From contig NZ_CP098774.1 in the NCBI RefSeq assembly GCF_028473665.1, positions 1,798,001 through 1,862,000 of the forward strand: a stretch of DNA of 64,000 bases. Reading direction: 5' to 3'. Position 1 is the first letter of the stretch. Each line of letters opens with the position of its first letter. The position numbers and the translations under genes were made by a program. Shown here in pieces: positions 53,236 to 64,000 of this stretch. Source of the DNA: Sphingomonas sp. QA11 (GTDB taxonomy: Bacteria; Pseudomonadota; Alphaproteobacteria; Sphingomonadales; Sphingomonadaceae). The notes beneath the pieces are model-generated. The model did not search any database. It was given only the letters and a program-made list of their open reading frames with translations, and had not been told where the DNA came from.

Positions 53236-55644
53236 TCATTTCGCCGCCAGCACGTCCCGCGCCGCCTCGGCAAGCTGCTGTACCGAGAAGGGCTTGGCGA
53301 GAAAGGTGACATTGTCGAGGTCGATCGACTTGCGCAACTGCTCCTCGGCATAGCCGGACATGAACAGGATCGGCAGGTCGGGGTAGCGCGAGCGGACCTG
53401 GCGAACCATGGTCGGCCCGTCCATCACCGGCATGACCACGTCGGAGATCAGCAGGTCGGGCCGAGCGCTCTTTGTCAGCACGTCGAGCGCGACCTCGCCA
53501 TTTTCCGCGGTCAGTACCGTATAGCCCTGCCGGACCAGCGCGCGCTCGGCGACCGCGCGGACCATATCCTCGTCCTCGACCAGCAGGATCGTGCCGGTGC
53601 CCCACAGGTCGGTCGGCTTGTCCCTGTTCCTGGCCGGGCTCACCGGCTTGGCGGGCTGCGACGCGGTATGGACCGGGAGGTAGATGGTGAACACCGCCCC
53701 CTGCCCGCGCCCCTGTTCCCTGTTGTCGGCGAAGATATAGCCGCCCGATTGCTTGACGATGCCATAGACGGTGGAGAGGCCAAGCCCGGTCCCCTTGCCG
53801 ACATCCTTGGTGGTGAAGAAGGGTTCGAAGATCTTGGGCAATATCTCGGGCGGGATGCCGCCGCCAGTATCGGCCACCTCGAGCGCGATATAATCGGCGA
53901 TCGGCAGGATGTCGGACCCCATCCGGCGCACGTCGGTTGCGGTCACCGACTTGGTCTGGATCGACAGTTCGCCGCCGCCGCGCGGGTCCTTCGCCAGCAT
54001 CGCGTCGCGCGCATTGACCGCGAGGTTGACCACGACCTGTTCGAGCTGCCCCGGATCGGCGCGCACCGGGCCCAGGTTGCGGCCATGCTTCACCGTCAGC
54101 GTCACCGTCTCGCCGAGCAAGCGCTTGAGCAGGTTGGAAACCTCCGAAATCACGTCGGGCAACTGCAATACCTGCGGCACCAGGGTCTGCTGGCGGGAAA
54201 AGGCGAGAAGCTGCCGGGTCAGGCTCGCGGCGCGGTTCGAATTGGCGCGGATCTGCTGGATGTCATCATAATCGCTGTCGCCGGGCGAATGGCGCATCAG
54301 CATCAGGTCGCAGTGCCCGATGATCGCGGTCAGGATATTGTTGAAATCATGCGCGACGCCACCGGCAAGCTGACCGACCGCCTGCATCTTGGTCGCCTGC
54401 GCCACCTCGCGCTTGAGCCGGGTCTCCTCGCTATTGTCCTTGAGGCTGAGCAGCACCGCCGCATCGCCCAGGCCGCGCGCGCCAGCGATCGACAGCGCGA
54501 CCGGCTCCTCCGGATGATCCTTCAGACGCACGGCGAGATCGGTCGAATGAGTCGCCCCGTTCGCGAAACGCCGGATCGCGTCGGCGACCACCCCCTTGTC
54601 CTCGCGCACCAGCAGATCGCCGGGATAGAGCGGCGGCGCCGCCGCATCGACCTCCGCCGCGCGTGCGAACGCATCGTTCATCTGGAGAAAGCGGCCGTCA
54701 CGATCGACCAGCGCCATGCCGAACGGCATCAGCGAGACGAGGCTGCGGACATGCGCGCTGGCGCTCGCCCCGATCGCCGGCTCGTTGGCACCGCCCTCCT
54801 CATCAAGCAAGACGACCAGCATCGGCGCATCGTCGCCGTCGAGGAACGGGATCTGCAGGACTCGCAACGGGCTGCCGGTCAGCCCTTCGCGCTCGAACCG
54901 GACAAGGCCGTGGCTGTCGGTGATGAGGAAGCGGGCGAAGTCGCGGCCAGCCACGGCGCCTTCCTCATGCCCCATGGCGCGGGCGCGCAGTACGCGGTTC
55001 GCGGCACGTATCCGCCCGTCGGGCGCGATCAGGGCGGCCATGATCCCCGCCGCGGCAAGCCGGTCCCCGGTCGGTCCGCCGATCACGCCTTCGACGGTGG
55101 CGGCGAGATCGAGCGCCTCGACGCCACGGAAACGCCAGACGAGCAGATCGTCGTCCGCTCCCGCCCGCTCGATCTCCGCCCTGAGCAGCGTGCCGCGTGC
55201 AATCAGCCGGGCAACCGAGGCAGCGCCGTCACGCCAGGCGGTGCGGCCGGCGGCACCAAGGAGGTCGATTCCCGCATCGTCCACCGGCAATGCCGGGGGA
55301 GTCGGGAAACCGGCGAACAGCGCCTCATACCGGTCGTTGGCGCATACCAGGCGTCCGGCGCGGTCAGTGATCGCCACCGCCTCCGGGCTGCTAGCGGCCA
55401 GCGTGCGGGCAACGCTCCAGTCGGGTTCGACGCTTTCGGCACGTCCAGATGGGAACAGCCTGCGAAACAGGAGCAGCGATCCGAGGATCACCAGGGAAGT
55501 CGCCACGAAGGCCGCCGCCACCGGCAGGTTGCGCAGCACCACCAAAATCAGCAGCGCCGCAGTAAACCCGCATGCAGCGGCGATCAACGCCGCGCCGCGC
55601 GCCGGCGAGAGCGTCGAGGCGGAGGATGCTGGAAGGCTTGCCAT
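53236..55644 (-). CDS. cckA: Hybrid cell-cycle histidine kinase CckA
   Basis: 802 residues. Two N-terminal membrane helices (about 16-62), PAS domains (about 80-200 and 285-400), HisKA with phosphoacceptor His432 in [20 protein letters not shown], HATPase (N box [11 protein letters not shown]2 [13 protein letters not shown]) and a C-terminal receiver with Asp735 in [11 protein letters not shown] and Lys in LAKPFS. The [16 protein letters not shown] block is the CckA hallmark. Feeds phosphate to ChpT and CtrA, none of which is in the window. Full length for the family. Confidence 0.93.
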   Translation of the reverse strand: MASLPASSASTLSPARGAALIAAACGFTAALLILVVLRNLPVAAAFVATSLVILGSLLLFRRLFPSGRAESVEPDWSVARTLAASSPEAVAITDRAGRLVCANDRYEALFAGFPTPPALPVDDAGIDLLGAAGRTAWRDGAASVARLIARGTLLRAEIERAGADDDLLVWRFRGVEALDLAATVEGVIGGPTGDRLAAAGIMAALIAPDGRIRAANRVLRARAMGHEEGAVAGRDFARFLITDSHGLVRFEREGLTGSPLRVLQIPFLDGDDAPMLVVLLDEEGGANEPAIGASASAHVRSLVSLMPFGMALVDRDGRFLQMNDAFARAAEVDAAAPPLYPGDLLVREDKGVVADAIRRFANGATHSTDLAVRLKDHPEEPVALSIAGARGLGDAAVLLSLKDNSEETRLKREVAQATKMQAVGQLAGGVAHDFNNILTAIIGHCDLMLMRHSPGDSDYDDIQQIRANSNRAASLTRQLLAFSRQQTLVPQVLQLPDVISEVSNLLKRLLGETVTLTVKHGRNLGPVRADPGQLEQVVVNLAVNARDAMLAKDPRGGGELSIQTKSVTATDVRRMGSDILPIADYIALEVADTGGGIPPEILPKIFEPFFTTKDVGKGTGLGLSTVYGIVKQSGGYIFADNREQGRGQGAVFTIYLPVHTASQPAKPVSPARNRDKPTDLWGTGTILLVEDEDMVRAVAERALVRQGYTVLTAENGEVALDVLTKSARPDLLISDVVMPVMDGPTMVRQVRSRYPDLPILFMSGYAEEQLRKSIDLDNVTFLAKPFSVQQLAEAARDVLAAK

Positions 55645-55746
55645 CCTGCCTCTCTTTGGCCGCGCTCAGGTAAGCGTCAAGCTGCTTAAAAGATGCGAAC
55701 GCGCTGTATTTGCTTGCGGCCGGTCAATGCCGAGGCCGCGAGCGGT

Positions 55747-56319
55747 TCACTGCTTCAGCCTGGCATGGGCCCGGCTGCGCCACTTGCGCGCGATCCACCA
55801 GCGCCAGCCGAGCGCCGCCGCGGCATAACCGACCACCGACAGGACCAGGGTGATGATGAACAACCCGACGATCGTCGCGGGCCCGGCAGTCGACAGCAGC
55901 CAGTGAAGCCAGCTCGAATTCGCCGCGACCTGGGTTGCGATCGGGGCGCCCGGCACCTGTGCGTCGAGATGCAGTGCCTGCTTCCCGATCCAATAGGCCG
56001 CCACCCACAGAAACGGCGTGGTGAACGGGTTGGTGATGAAGGTCATCGCCGCGGCAACCGGAATATTGGCGCGGATCGGCAGGGCGAGCACCGCCGAAAA
56101 GGCAATCTGCGCGACCGGGAAGAGGATGCCGGTCACCATGCCGAGCGCGACGCCGCGCGGCACTGAACGGCGCGTGAAGCGCCACAGGGCCGGGGCAAGG
56201 ACGCGGTGCGCGATCGGCCGCAGCAGGCGGTTCTGCTCCATGCTCTCGCGTGTCGGCATGGTGCGCTGCCACCAGGCGGCGACGCGCGTGAAAAGGCGTG
56301 GCCGCTCAGCCACGATCAC
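55747..56319 (-). CDS. DUF2062 membrane protein
   Basis: 190 residues from GTG 56319, chosen because GGGGAGG stands 7 bases upstream; GTG 56313 is the other option. The DUF2062 core shows [21 protein letters not shown] and [19 protein letters not shown], with a further helix near the C-terminus. Function unknown; in many proteobacteria it lies beside glycosyltransferase or smpB genes. Its start overlaps the smpB stop by 14 bases. Confidence 0.88.
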   Translation of the reverse strand: MIVAERPRLFTRVAAWWQRTMPTRESMEQNRLLRPIAHRVLAPALWRFTRRSVPRGVALGMVTGILFPVAQIAFSAVLALPIRANIPVAAAMTFITNPFTTPFLWVAAYWIGKQALHLDAQVPGAPIATQVAANSSWLHWLLSTAGPATIVGLFIITLVLSVVGYAAAALGWRWWIARKWRSRAHARLKQ

Positions 56320-56788
56320 GCATGATCCTCCCCTGCTCGCGCTTCCAGTCGCGTTCCTTGATCGTCGCGCGCTTGTCGTGGTCCTTCTTGCCCTTCGCCA
56401 GCGCCAGCTCAACCTTCGCACGTCCCTTCGAATTGAAGTAGATCATCAACGGCACGAGCGTCATGCCCTCGCGCGCCACCGCGCCGTGCATCTTGTTTAT
56501 CTCGCGCTCGTGAAGGAGCAATTTGCGCGGCCGCTTGGGCTCGTGGTTGAAGCGGTTGCCATGGCTGAATTCGGGAACGTTCGAATTGATCAGCCAGACC
56601 TGCCCGTCCTTCACCTCGGCATAGCTCTCCGCGATCGACCCGGTGCCGCTGCGCAGCGACTTCACCTCGGTGCCGGTCAGGGCGATCCCGGCCTCGTAAA
56701 CGGTATCGATGGCATAATCGAACCGCGCCCGCCGGTTCTCGGCGACGATCTTGGTTTTCTCGAAGACGGGGGGCTTGGGACGGGACAT
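56306..56788 (-). CDS. smpB: SsrA-binding protein SmpB
   Basis: 160 residues from ATG 56788. OB-fold core with [31 protein letters not shown] and [18 protein letters not shown]; basic C-terminal tail ([17 protein letters not shown]) that enters the mRNA channel. Works with tmRNA in trans-translation; no tmRNA gene was found in the window. Confidence 0.96.
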   Translation of the reverse strand: MSRPKPPVFEKTKIVAENRRARFDYAIDTVYEAGIALTGTEVKSLRSGTGSIAESYAEVKDGQVWLINSNVPEFSHGNRFNHEPKRPRKLLLHEREINKMHGAVAREGMTLVPLMIYFNSKGRAKVELALAKGKKDHDKRATIKERDWKREQGRIMRDRG

Positions 56789-57008
56789 GGGACGCGCGAT
56801 GTAGGCGCTCCCCGCGCAGAACGAAAGCGGGGTTGGTGAGGATTCGGTCGAGTTGCCTGGAGTAACCGATGTTTCAGCGAGGCAAGTCCACTGATAAAAC
56901 ATGAAAAGATGACACAACTTCCCGGGGCTTGCGGTTGTTCTTGTCACGATAGCGACCTGAGCCTATCCGGAACGTCAGACAGCGTTAAGCTGCTGGCAGG
57001 GCGAACTC

Positions 57009-57860
57009 ATGTGGCTGAACAGACTCTGGAAAGTCCGAAAAGCTGCGCCCTCCACAATGGTTCGGGCACGCATAGGGTATCTCGCCGACGGATCTTCCCG
57101 TCCCCGCGCTGACCGCATCCAGCCGGAACGATCAATTGTCCCCTTCGAGGACAGGGAACTCCCGATCCACGACATGCGCCACGCTGCAGACCCGGCCTCG
57201 CTGTCCAAGGAAGGGTTCGCGCTGGTCCGGCACGAAAGCCGCGTCGCCGACTTTACTGATGCCGCTGAAGTGGAAGGGGTCTATCTCGCCGAGGTCGAGG
57301 AGCTGGTGAGGCAGGCCAGCGGCGCAACCCGGGTGTTCGCGCTTCCGCGCCCGGTCTTGCGGTCCAGCCGTCACACGACGGACGCGACCGGCATGATCAC
57401 CGAGGTGCCGGCCCCGATTGCACACACGGATTTTACCGATCGCTCGATCCAGGCAGCCGCGGCCACGGCGCTTGAACGGGCGGGCGCTATTGGCGCCGGC
57501 ACAGACCGCGTCATGATCTACACCGTCTGGCGTTCGCTGCGCCCTCCACCGCAGGACAGGCCCCTCGCCCTGTGCGACATCCGCACGGTGGCGAATACTG
57601 ACCTCGTGCGGGCGGATGCCGTCGGGAATCCGGGCAGCGCCGAAGTCGAATCGGAATTCTACCTGTTGAAAGCCAATAGCCGCCATCGCTGGTGCTATTA
57701 TTCGGCCATGACACCCGACGAAGCGCTGATCTTCCGCCAGTCGGACTCACTGTCGGACGGGCCGTCGGGGTGCCCGCATACCAGCTTCATTCATCCGGAG
57801 AGCCAGGGAGCCGTGCCTCGCCTGAGCATCGAAGCACGCGCATGCGTGTTCCTTGACTGA
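57009..57860 (+). CDS. CmcJ/NvfI-like oxidoreductase
   Basis: 283 residues. Family features: HDMRHAADPASLSKEGFALV, metal-site motif IAHTDFT near residue 138, YTVWRSLRPPPQDRPLALCD, HRWCYYSAMTPDEALIFRQ and SIEARACVFLD at the end. The His/Asp of HTDF and His in HRW are probable iron ligands. Members include CmcJ of cephamycin biosynthesis and fungal NvfI; they modify small molecules. Its stop overlaps the beginning of the acyltransferase frame. Confidence 0.85.
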   Translation: MWLNRLWKVRKAAPSTMVRARIGYLADGSSRPRADRIQPERSIVPFEDRELPIHDMRHAADPASLSKEGFALVRHESRVADFTDAAEVEGVYLAEVEELVRQASGATRVFALPRPVLRSSRHTTDATGMITEVPAPIAHTDFTDRSIQAAAATALERAGAIGAGTDRVMIYTVWRSLRPPPQDRPLALCDIRTVANTDLVRADAVGNPGSAEVESEFYLLKANSRHRWCYYSAMTPDEALIFRQSDSLSDGPSGCPHTSFIHPESQGAVPRLSIEARACVFLD

Positions 57861-57927
57861 AGGATCGGTCTTGCCGGCATCGGGCTCGACGGTGACGGGA
57901 CAGGAATCCTTCGACCGTCATGAGAGT

Positions 57928-58965
57928 ATGAACGTCCTGCCCATTGTTCCAGACGCCCAACGGTTCCTGACGCTCGACGTCCTGCGCGGCATCGCCGCGA
58001 TCAGCGTTCTTTTCGTCCATATCGGTTATGTCGGCGGCTATCGCTGGCTGGCGCCACTTGGCTATCTCGCCGTCGACCTGTTCTTCATGATGAGCGGGCT
58101 GGTCATCGGCTATGCCTATGAACGCAAGCTGCTCGACGGGATGCGCTGGCGCAGCTTCATGGCAGTCCGGATCGCCCGCCTCTACCCTGCCCTGTTCCTT
58201 GGCGCCCTGATCGGCCTGGGTGTTCAGGTCTGGCTGCACGGTGCAGCCGGCCTCGGCTTGCACTCCCTCGGCCAGTTCTTCCTGGTGCCGGATTTCACGT
58301 CCCCGATCCTGTTCCCGCTGAACGGCGTAATCTGGTCGCTCTTTCTTGAACTCATCGTCAATGCCGCGCATGCTGCTGCCGCGCGCCGGCTGTCCACATC
58401 GCGTCTCGCCATGCTGACGATAGCCTGCGGCATCGCCTGGGCCTGGATCGCCGGATCGACCGGCAACTGGGGCGGCGGCGGGAACTGGTCGACCCTCGCC
58501 GGTGGTTTCGCGCGCATCGGGTGGAGCTATGGTGCTGGTCTTCTCGTCTATCGGCTGATCGTCGCGGGACGCCTGAGGCCGCCCGCCTTCTCCGCCATCT
58601 GGCCGATCGCAGCGACATTCTTCCTGCTGATGCCCCCGCGCTTCGGCGCGATGGTCCCGCGGATCGACGCGACGCTGTTCCTGCTGTTCCCGATCATCGT
58701 TCTGATCGCGACACATGCCCGCCTCGCCCCGGCCGCGAGATGGCTCGCCAAATGGCTGGCTGCATTGTCCTATCCGCTTTACGCCGTCCATTATCCTTTG
58801 CTGCTGGTTGCCGCTGACTCGATCGGCGCCCGTTCCGGGGCGGCGGCGTTGTGGATCCTCACCGCCGGGACCGTCATGCTCTTCGCGACGATCGCCGCCT
58901 ATCTTTATGAGACGCCGGCGCGAAGGTGGTTGAGAAGCCGCCTCGGACAAGCGGCGGGGGTATAG
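57928..58965 (+). CDS. Acyltransferase 3 family membrane protein
   Basis: 345 residues from ATG 57928. About ten membrane helices; catalytic His in LFVHIGYVGGYR and the RIARLYPALF motif are typical of OafA/YrhL-type acyltransferases. A TTG at 57871 with AAGGA upstream would add 19 residues and is a real alternative. Probably co-transcribed with the oxidoreductase. Acetylates or acylates an envelope glycan or a small-molecule product; substrate unknown. Confidence 0.87.
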   Translation: MNVLPIVPDAQRFLTLDVLRGIAAISVLFVHIGYVGGYRWLAPLGYLAVDLFFMMSGLVIGYAYERKLLDGMRWRSFMAVRIARLYPALFLGALIGLGVQVWLHGAAGLGLHSLGQFFLVPDFTSPILFPLNGVIWSLFLELIVNAAHAAAARRLSTSRLAMLTIACGIAWAWIAGSTGNWGGGGNWSTLAGGFARIGWSYGAGLLVYRLIVAGRLRPPAFSAIWPIAATFFLLMPPRFGAMVPRIDATLFLLFPIIVLIATHARLAPAARWLAKWLAALSYPLYAVHYPLLLVAADSIGARSGAAALWILTAGTVMLFATIAAYLYETPARRWLRSRLGQAAGV

Positions 58966-58997
58966 CGCCGCCCGCCTCGGGCGCGCCGCATTGCGCC

Positions 58998-61974
<2,977 letters not shown>

Positions 61975-62031
61975 TCAGATGATGAAGTCCCGGTGCCGAT
62001 AGGCGGTACCGGGCCTTCCTTGAGGGGGAAT

Positions 62032-62904
62032 ATGGCGCCGTCTCGTAACCGGCGCCCGGGTTTTTCGCGGCGGGCGCAATACAGCCTATTCCTGAGCTAC
62101 GTGATCGCCGTTGCGGGTTCGCTCGTCGGCGCGGTGCTGCTCGCCCTGGCCACGCTCGACCCACCGGCTTTCGCCGCGTTGCGGGCGACCGTTGCCGAGG
62201 TGACCACCCCGGTCTCGTCAGGCATCGCCGCGATCGGCCGGGGCATCGCCTCGATCCCTGCCTCGGTCTCCGACTATATCGGCGTGCGCAGGCAGAACGA
62301 GCAGCTCCGCAAGCAGCTCGCCGACAACCATGCCCTTCTGATGCGCGCGCGCACGCTGTCCTACGACAACCGCCGCCTGAAGGCCCTGTTGCAATTGCGC
62401 GAGCGCTCTCCCGGCCCCGTGGTGGCGGCGCGTCTCGTCAGTTCCTCGGCATCGAGCACGCGGCGTTTCGCGATGCTCAACGCTGGTGCCTGGCAGGGTG
62501 TGAAACCGGGCCAGCCAGTGCGCGGTCCCGAAGGACTGATCGGCCGGATTCTCGAAACCGGTCCGAATACAGCACGCGTCCTGCTCCTTTCCGATCCTGA
62601 GAGCATCGTTCCGGTGCGCCGTACCCGGGACGGCCTGCCCGCCCTCGCCGCAGGGCGTGGCGACGGGTTGCTCGATATCCGGTCAGCCTCGCTCGCCAAT
62701 GTCGGTTTCGAGCCCGGCGACATCTTCGTGACCTCAGGCACCGGTGGCATCTATTCTCCCAACATCCCCGTCGCACGCGTGTTGAAACGCGCCCGTGATA
62801 CGGCGCTGGCCCGCACCTTCGCGCAGCCCGACACGCTCGATTTCGCGCTGGTCCAGCAGGCTTTCCTGTCGGTCGCACCGCCGGCGGCCCCGCAAAAGCC
62901 ATGA
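62032..62904 (+). CDS. mreC: Rod-shape determining protein MreC
   Basis: 290 residues from ATG 62032 (GAGGGGGAA upstream). Short cytoplasmic basic segment, one membrane helix (about 20-45), a coiled coil (YIGVRRQNEQLRKQLADN) and the beta-barrel pair with GPEGLIGRILETGPNTARVLLLSD, split as two motifs GLIGRI and VLLLSD. Ends in a Pro/Ala-rich tail. Scaffolds PBP2 and MreD in the periplasm. Overlaps mreD by 4 bases. Confidence 0.93.
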   Translation: MAPSRNRRPGFSRRAQYSLFLSYVIAVAGSLVGAVLLALATLDPPAFAALRATVAEVTTPVSSGIAAIGRGIASIPASVSDYIGVRRQNEQLRKQLADNHALLMRARTLSYDNRRLKALLQLRERSPGPVVAARLVSSSASSTRRFAMLNAGAWQGVKPGQPVRGPEGLIGRILETGPNTARVLLLSDPESIVPVRRTRDGLPALAAGRGDGLLDIRSASLANVGFEPGDIFVTSGTGGIYSPNIPVARVLKRARDTALARTFAQPDTLDFALVQQAFLSVAPPAAPQKP

Positions 62905-63413
62905 GGCAGCCGACCCGCGGGCCTTTCGACGCCGCGCCCCCGCCCGCGGCGGCGCGGCTGTTGCCGCCCGCATCGGTGCTGCTGGCATCGCTCGCCACGA
63001 CCTGGCCCTTCGTCGCGACCTTTCCCTTCCTGCCGCCGCTAGGGCTGATGGTACTGCTCGGCTGGCGACTGGCCAGGCCGGACGTGTTTCGAATCTGGGC
63101 ACCGCTGCCGCTTGGCTTCTTCGACGATCTGGTCAGCGGGCAGCCACTCGGCAGCGCAATGCTGCTCTGGACCCTGTGCTTCTTCATGATCGACCTGATC
63201 GACCAAAGGCTGGTGTTCCGGGATTTCTGGCAGGACTGGCTGATCGCATCCGGCGCGATCGGCTTCTGCCTCATCGTGGGACGTCTCGTCGCAGCCCCTA
63301 TCGGCGCCCATGTCGATACCGTGTTATTACTCCAGATCGTGATCTCGACGATGCTTTTCCCCCTTGTGGCGCGGTTCTGCGCCTGGCTTGACCGCAAGCG
63401 CGAGGGCGCATGA
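62901..63413 (+). CDS. mreD: Rod-shape determining protein MreD
   Basis: 170 residues, five membrane helices, with the MreD motif GFFDDLVSGQPLGSAMLLW. Inner-membrane partner of MreB and MreC. Start overlaps mreC (ATGA) and stop overlaps the next gene (ATGA). Confidence 0.92.
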   Translation: MRQPTRGPFDAAPPPAAARLLPPASVLLASLATTWPFVATFPFLPPLGLMVLLGWRLARPDVFRIWAPLPLGFFDDLVSGQPLGSAMLLWTLCFFMIDLIDQRLVFRDFWQDWLIASGAIGFCLIVGRLVAAPIGAHVDTVLLLQIVISTMLFPLVARFCAWLDRKREGA

Positions 63414-64000
63414 ACCAGCCGACCCGCGTGATTACCGAGGCGACGCAGACTTACAGCTTCTCGCGCCGCGCGCTGGTGTTGGGCGCCGGGCAGGCAGCGG
63501 TCGGCCTGCTGCTCGCCGGCCGAATGACCTGGCTCGCGGTGGCCGAGAACGAGCATTACAGCCTGCTCTCCGAAAGCAACCGCGTGAACATGACGCTGGT
63601 GCCGCCCCGGCGCGGCTGGATCGTCGATCGCAACGGCGTTCCGATCGCCAACAACCGAACCGACTTCCGTGTCGACATCATCCCTGACCGGTTGGAGAAC
63701 AAGGATCGCACGCTCGGCTTGCTCCGCGATATCCTCAGCCTTCCGCCAGAGGCGATGGATCGGATCACGGCCGACCTGAAGCGCGCCGCGGGATTCCAGC
63801 CGGTGCAGGTCATCGAGAATCTCGATCTGGAGAAGTTCGCCGCGGTCAGCGTCCGCCTGCCCGAACTGCCCGGCGTGGCGCCCTCGCGCGGTTTCGCCCG
63901 CAGCTATCCCTCGGGCGCGGCGGTCGCACATCTGACCGGTTATGTCGGCGCCGCGTCGGCCGAACAATATCAGAAGACCAAGGATCCGCTAATGGTCACC
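63410..64000 (+). CDS. mrdA: Penicillin-binding protein 2, N-terminal part (cut by window end)
   Basis: Open from ATG 63410 to the window end (197 codons). N-terminal membrane helix after SFSRRALVLGAGQAAVGLLL, then the PBP-dimer domain: RRGWIVDRNGVPIANN, the elongasome PBP2 hallmark PGVAPSRGFARSYPSG and HLTGYVG. The transpeptidase domain lies beyond the window. With MreBCD forms the rod-shape machinery. Confidence 0.95.
   Translation, partial: MNQPTRVITEATQTYSFSRRALVLGAGQAAVGLLLAGRMTWLAVAENEHYSLLSESNRVNMTLVPPRRGWIVDRNGVPIANNRTDFRVDIIPDRLENKDRTLGLLRDILSLPPEAMDRITADLKRAAGFQPVQVIENLDLEKFAAVSVRLPELPGVAPSRGFARSYPSGAAVAHLTGYVGAASAEQYQKTKDPLMVT

Noticed and set aside
53668..55689. A 673-codon open frame opposite cckA
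   Set aside because: Antisense shadow of a complete and well-recognised kinase.
56789..57008. Possible tmRNA or general-stress promoter upstream of smpB (GGAAC near 56970)
   Set aside because: No tRNA-like ends or tag frame; the GGAAC and CGTT elements are only 9 bases apart, too close for an EcfG promoter.

Overview
The window is a GC-rich, gene-dense stretch of chromosome from an alphaproteobacterium, most likely a member of the Sphingomonadaceae (Sphingomonas or a close relative). Evidence: an ntrY-ntrX-hfq-hflX order with a double-length Hfq, a CckA homologue, a large TonB-dependent receptor, a GTTC-N7-GTTC SOS box before recA, and an outer-membrane biogenesis cluster (bamA-ompH-fabZ) that has no lpxD or lpxA, as expected of bacteria that replace LPS by glycosphingolipids. 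No phage, insertion sequence, CRISPR array or rRNA operon was seen. The first gene (ntrY) and the last (mrdA) are cut by the window edges. Family assignments are from recognised motifs and not from database searches.

Layout. 1-5.5 kb: ntrY-ntrX-hfq-hflX (+), then a low-GC orphan secreted-protein gene and mazG (-). 5.6-8.9 kb: metG-tatD-MBL hydrolase-small membrane protein (-), joined by 4-nt overlaps. 8.9-15.7 kb: an accessory islet (TonB receptor, OmpR-type two-component system, GFA protein, secreted protein) lying between metG and holB. 15.7-20.5 kb: mltB-rlpA-like-dacC-tmk-holB (-), cell-wall and replication functions. 20.5-23.2 kb: tRNA-Ser(UGA), a secreted TPR protein, a PilZ protein. 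23.2-34.7 kb: a long minus-strand run for translation and envelope biogenesis (rpsB-tsf, then pyrH-frr-uppS-cdsA-dxr-rseP-bamA-ompH-fabZ-rpmE). 34.9-38.1 kb: small membrane protein, pssA-psd (phosphatidylethanolamine synthesis) and icd. 38.3-49.9 kb: CPA2 antiporter, membrane-fused hydrolase, NRDE protein, alaS, secreted M24 peptidase, DAACS symporter, GST, methyltransferase. 50-56.8 kb: recA divergent from an adenine/adenosine deaminase-phosphoribosyltransferase pair, then smpB, a DUF2062 protein, cckA and a single-domain receiver on the minus strand. 57-59 kb: CmcJ-like oxidoreductase and acyltransferase. 59-64 kb: mutL (-) and the rod-shape operon mreB-mreC-mreD-mrdA (+).

Most of the window is conserved core genome. 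The parts that deserve a second look are: a sphingomonad-type repeat with core AACAGGGAA (one copy near 15.57 kb inside a larger inverted-repeat element, six copies at 48.1-48.26 kb, one pair of which forms the terminator of the symporter gene); tandem Hfq with a three-hairpin leader; NtrX without the GAFTGA loop; an RlpA-like protein with an apparently degraded active site; a FATGUY-like receiver directly downstream of cckA; the 6.8-kb islet between metG and holB; and a fused alpha/beta hydrolase-polytopic membrane protein. I found no convincing new multi-gene defence or mobile system.
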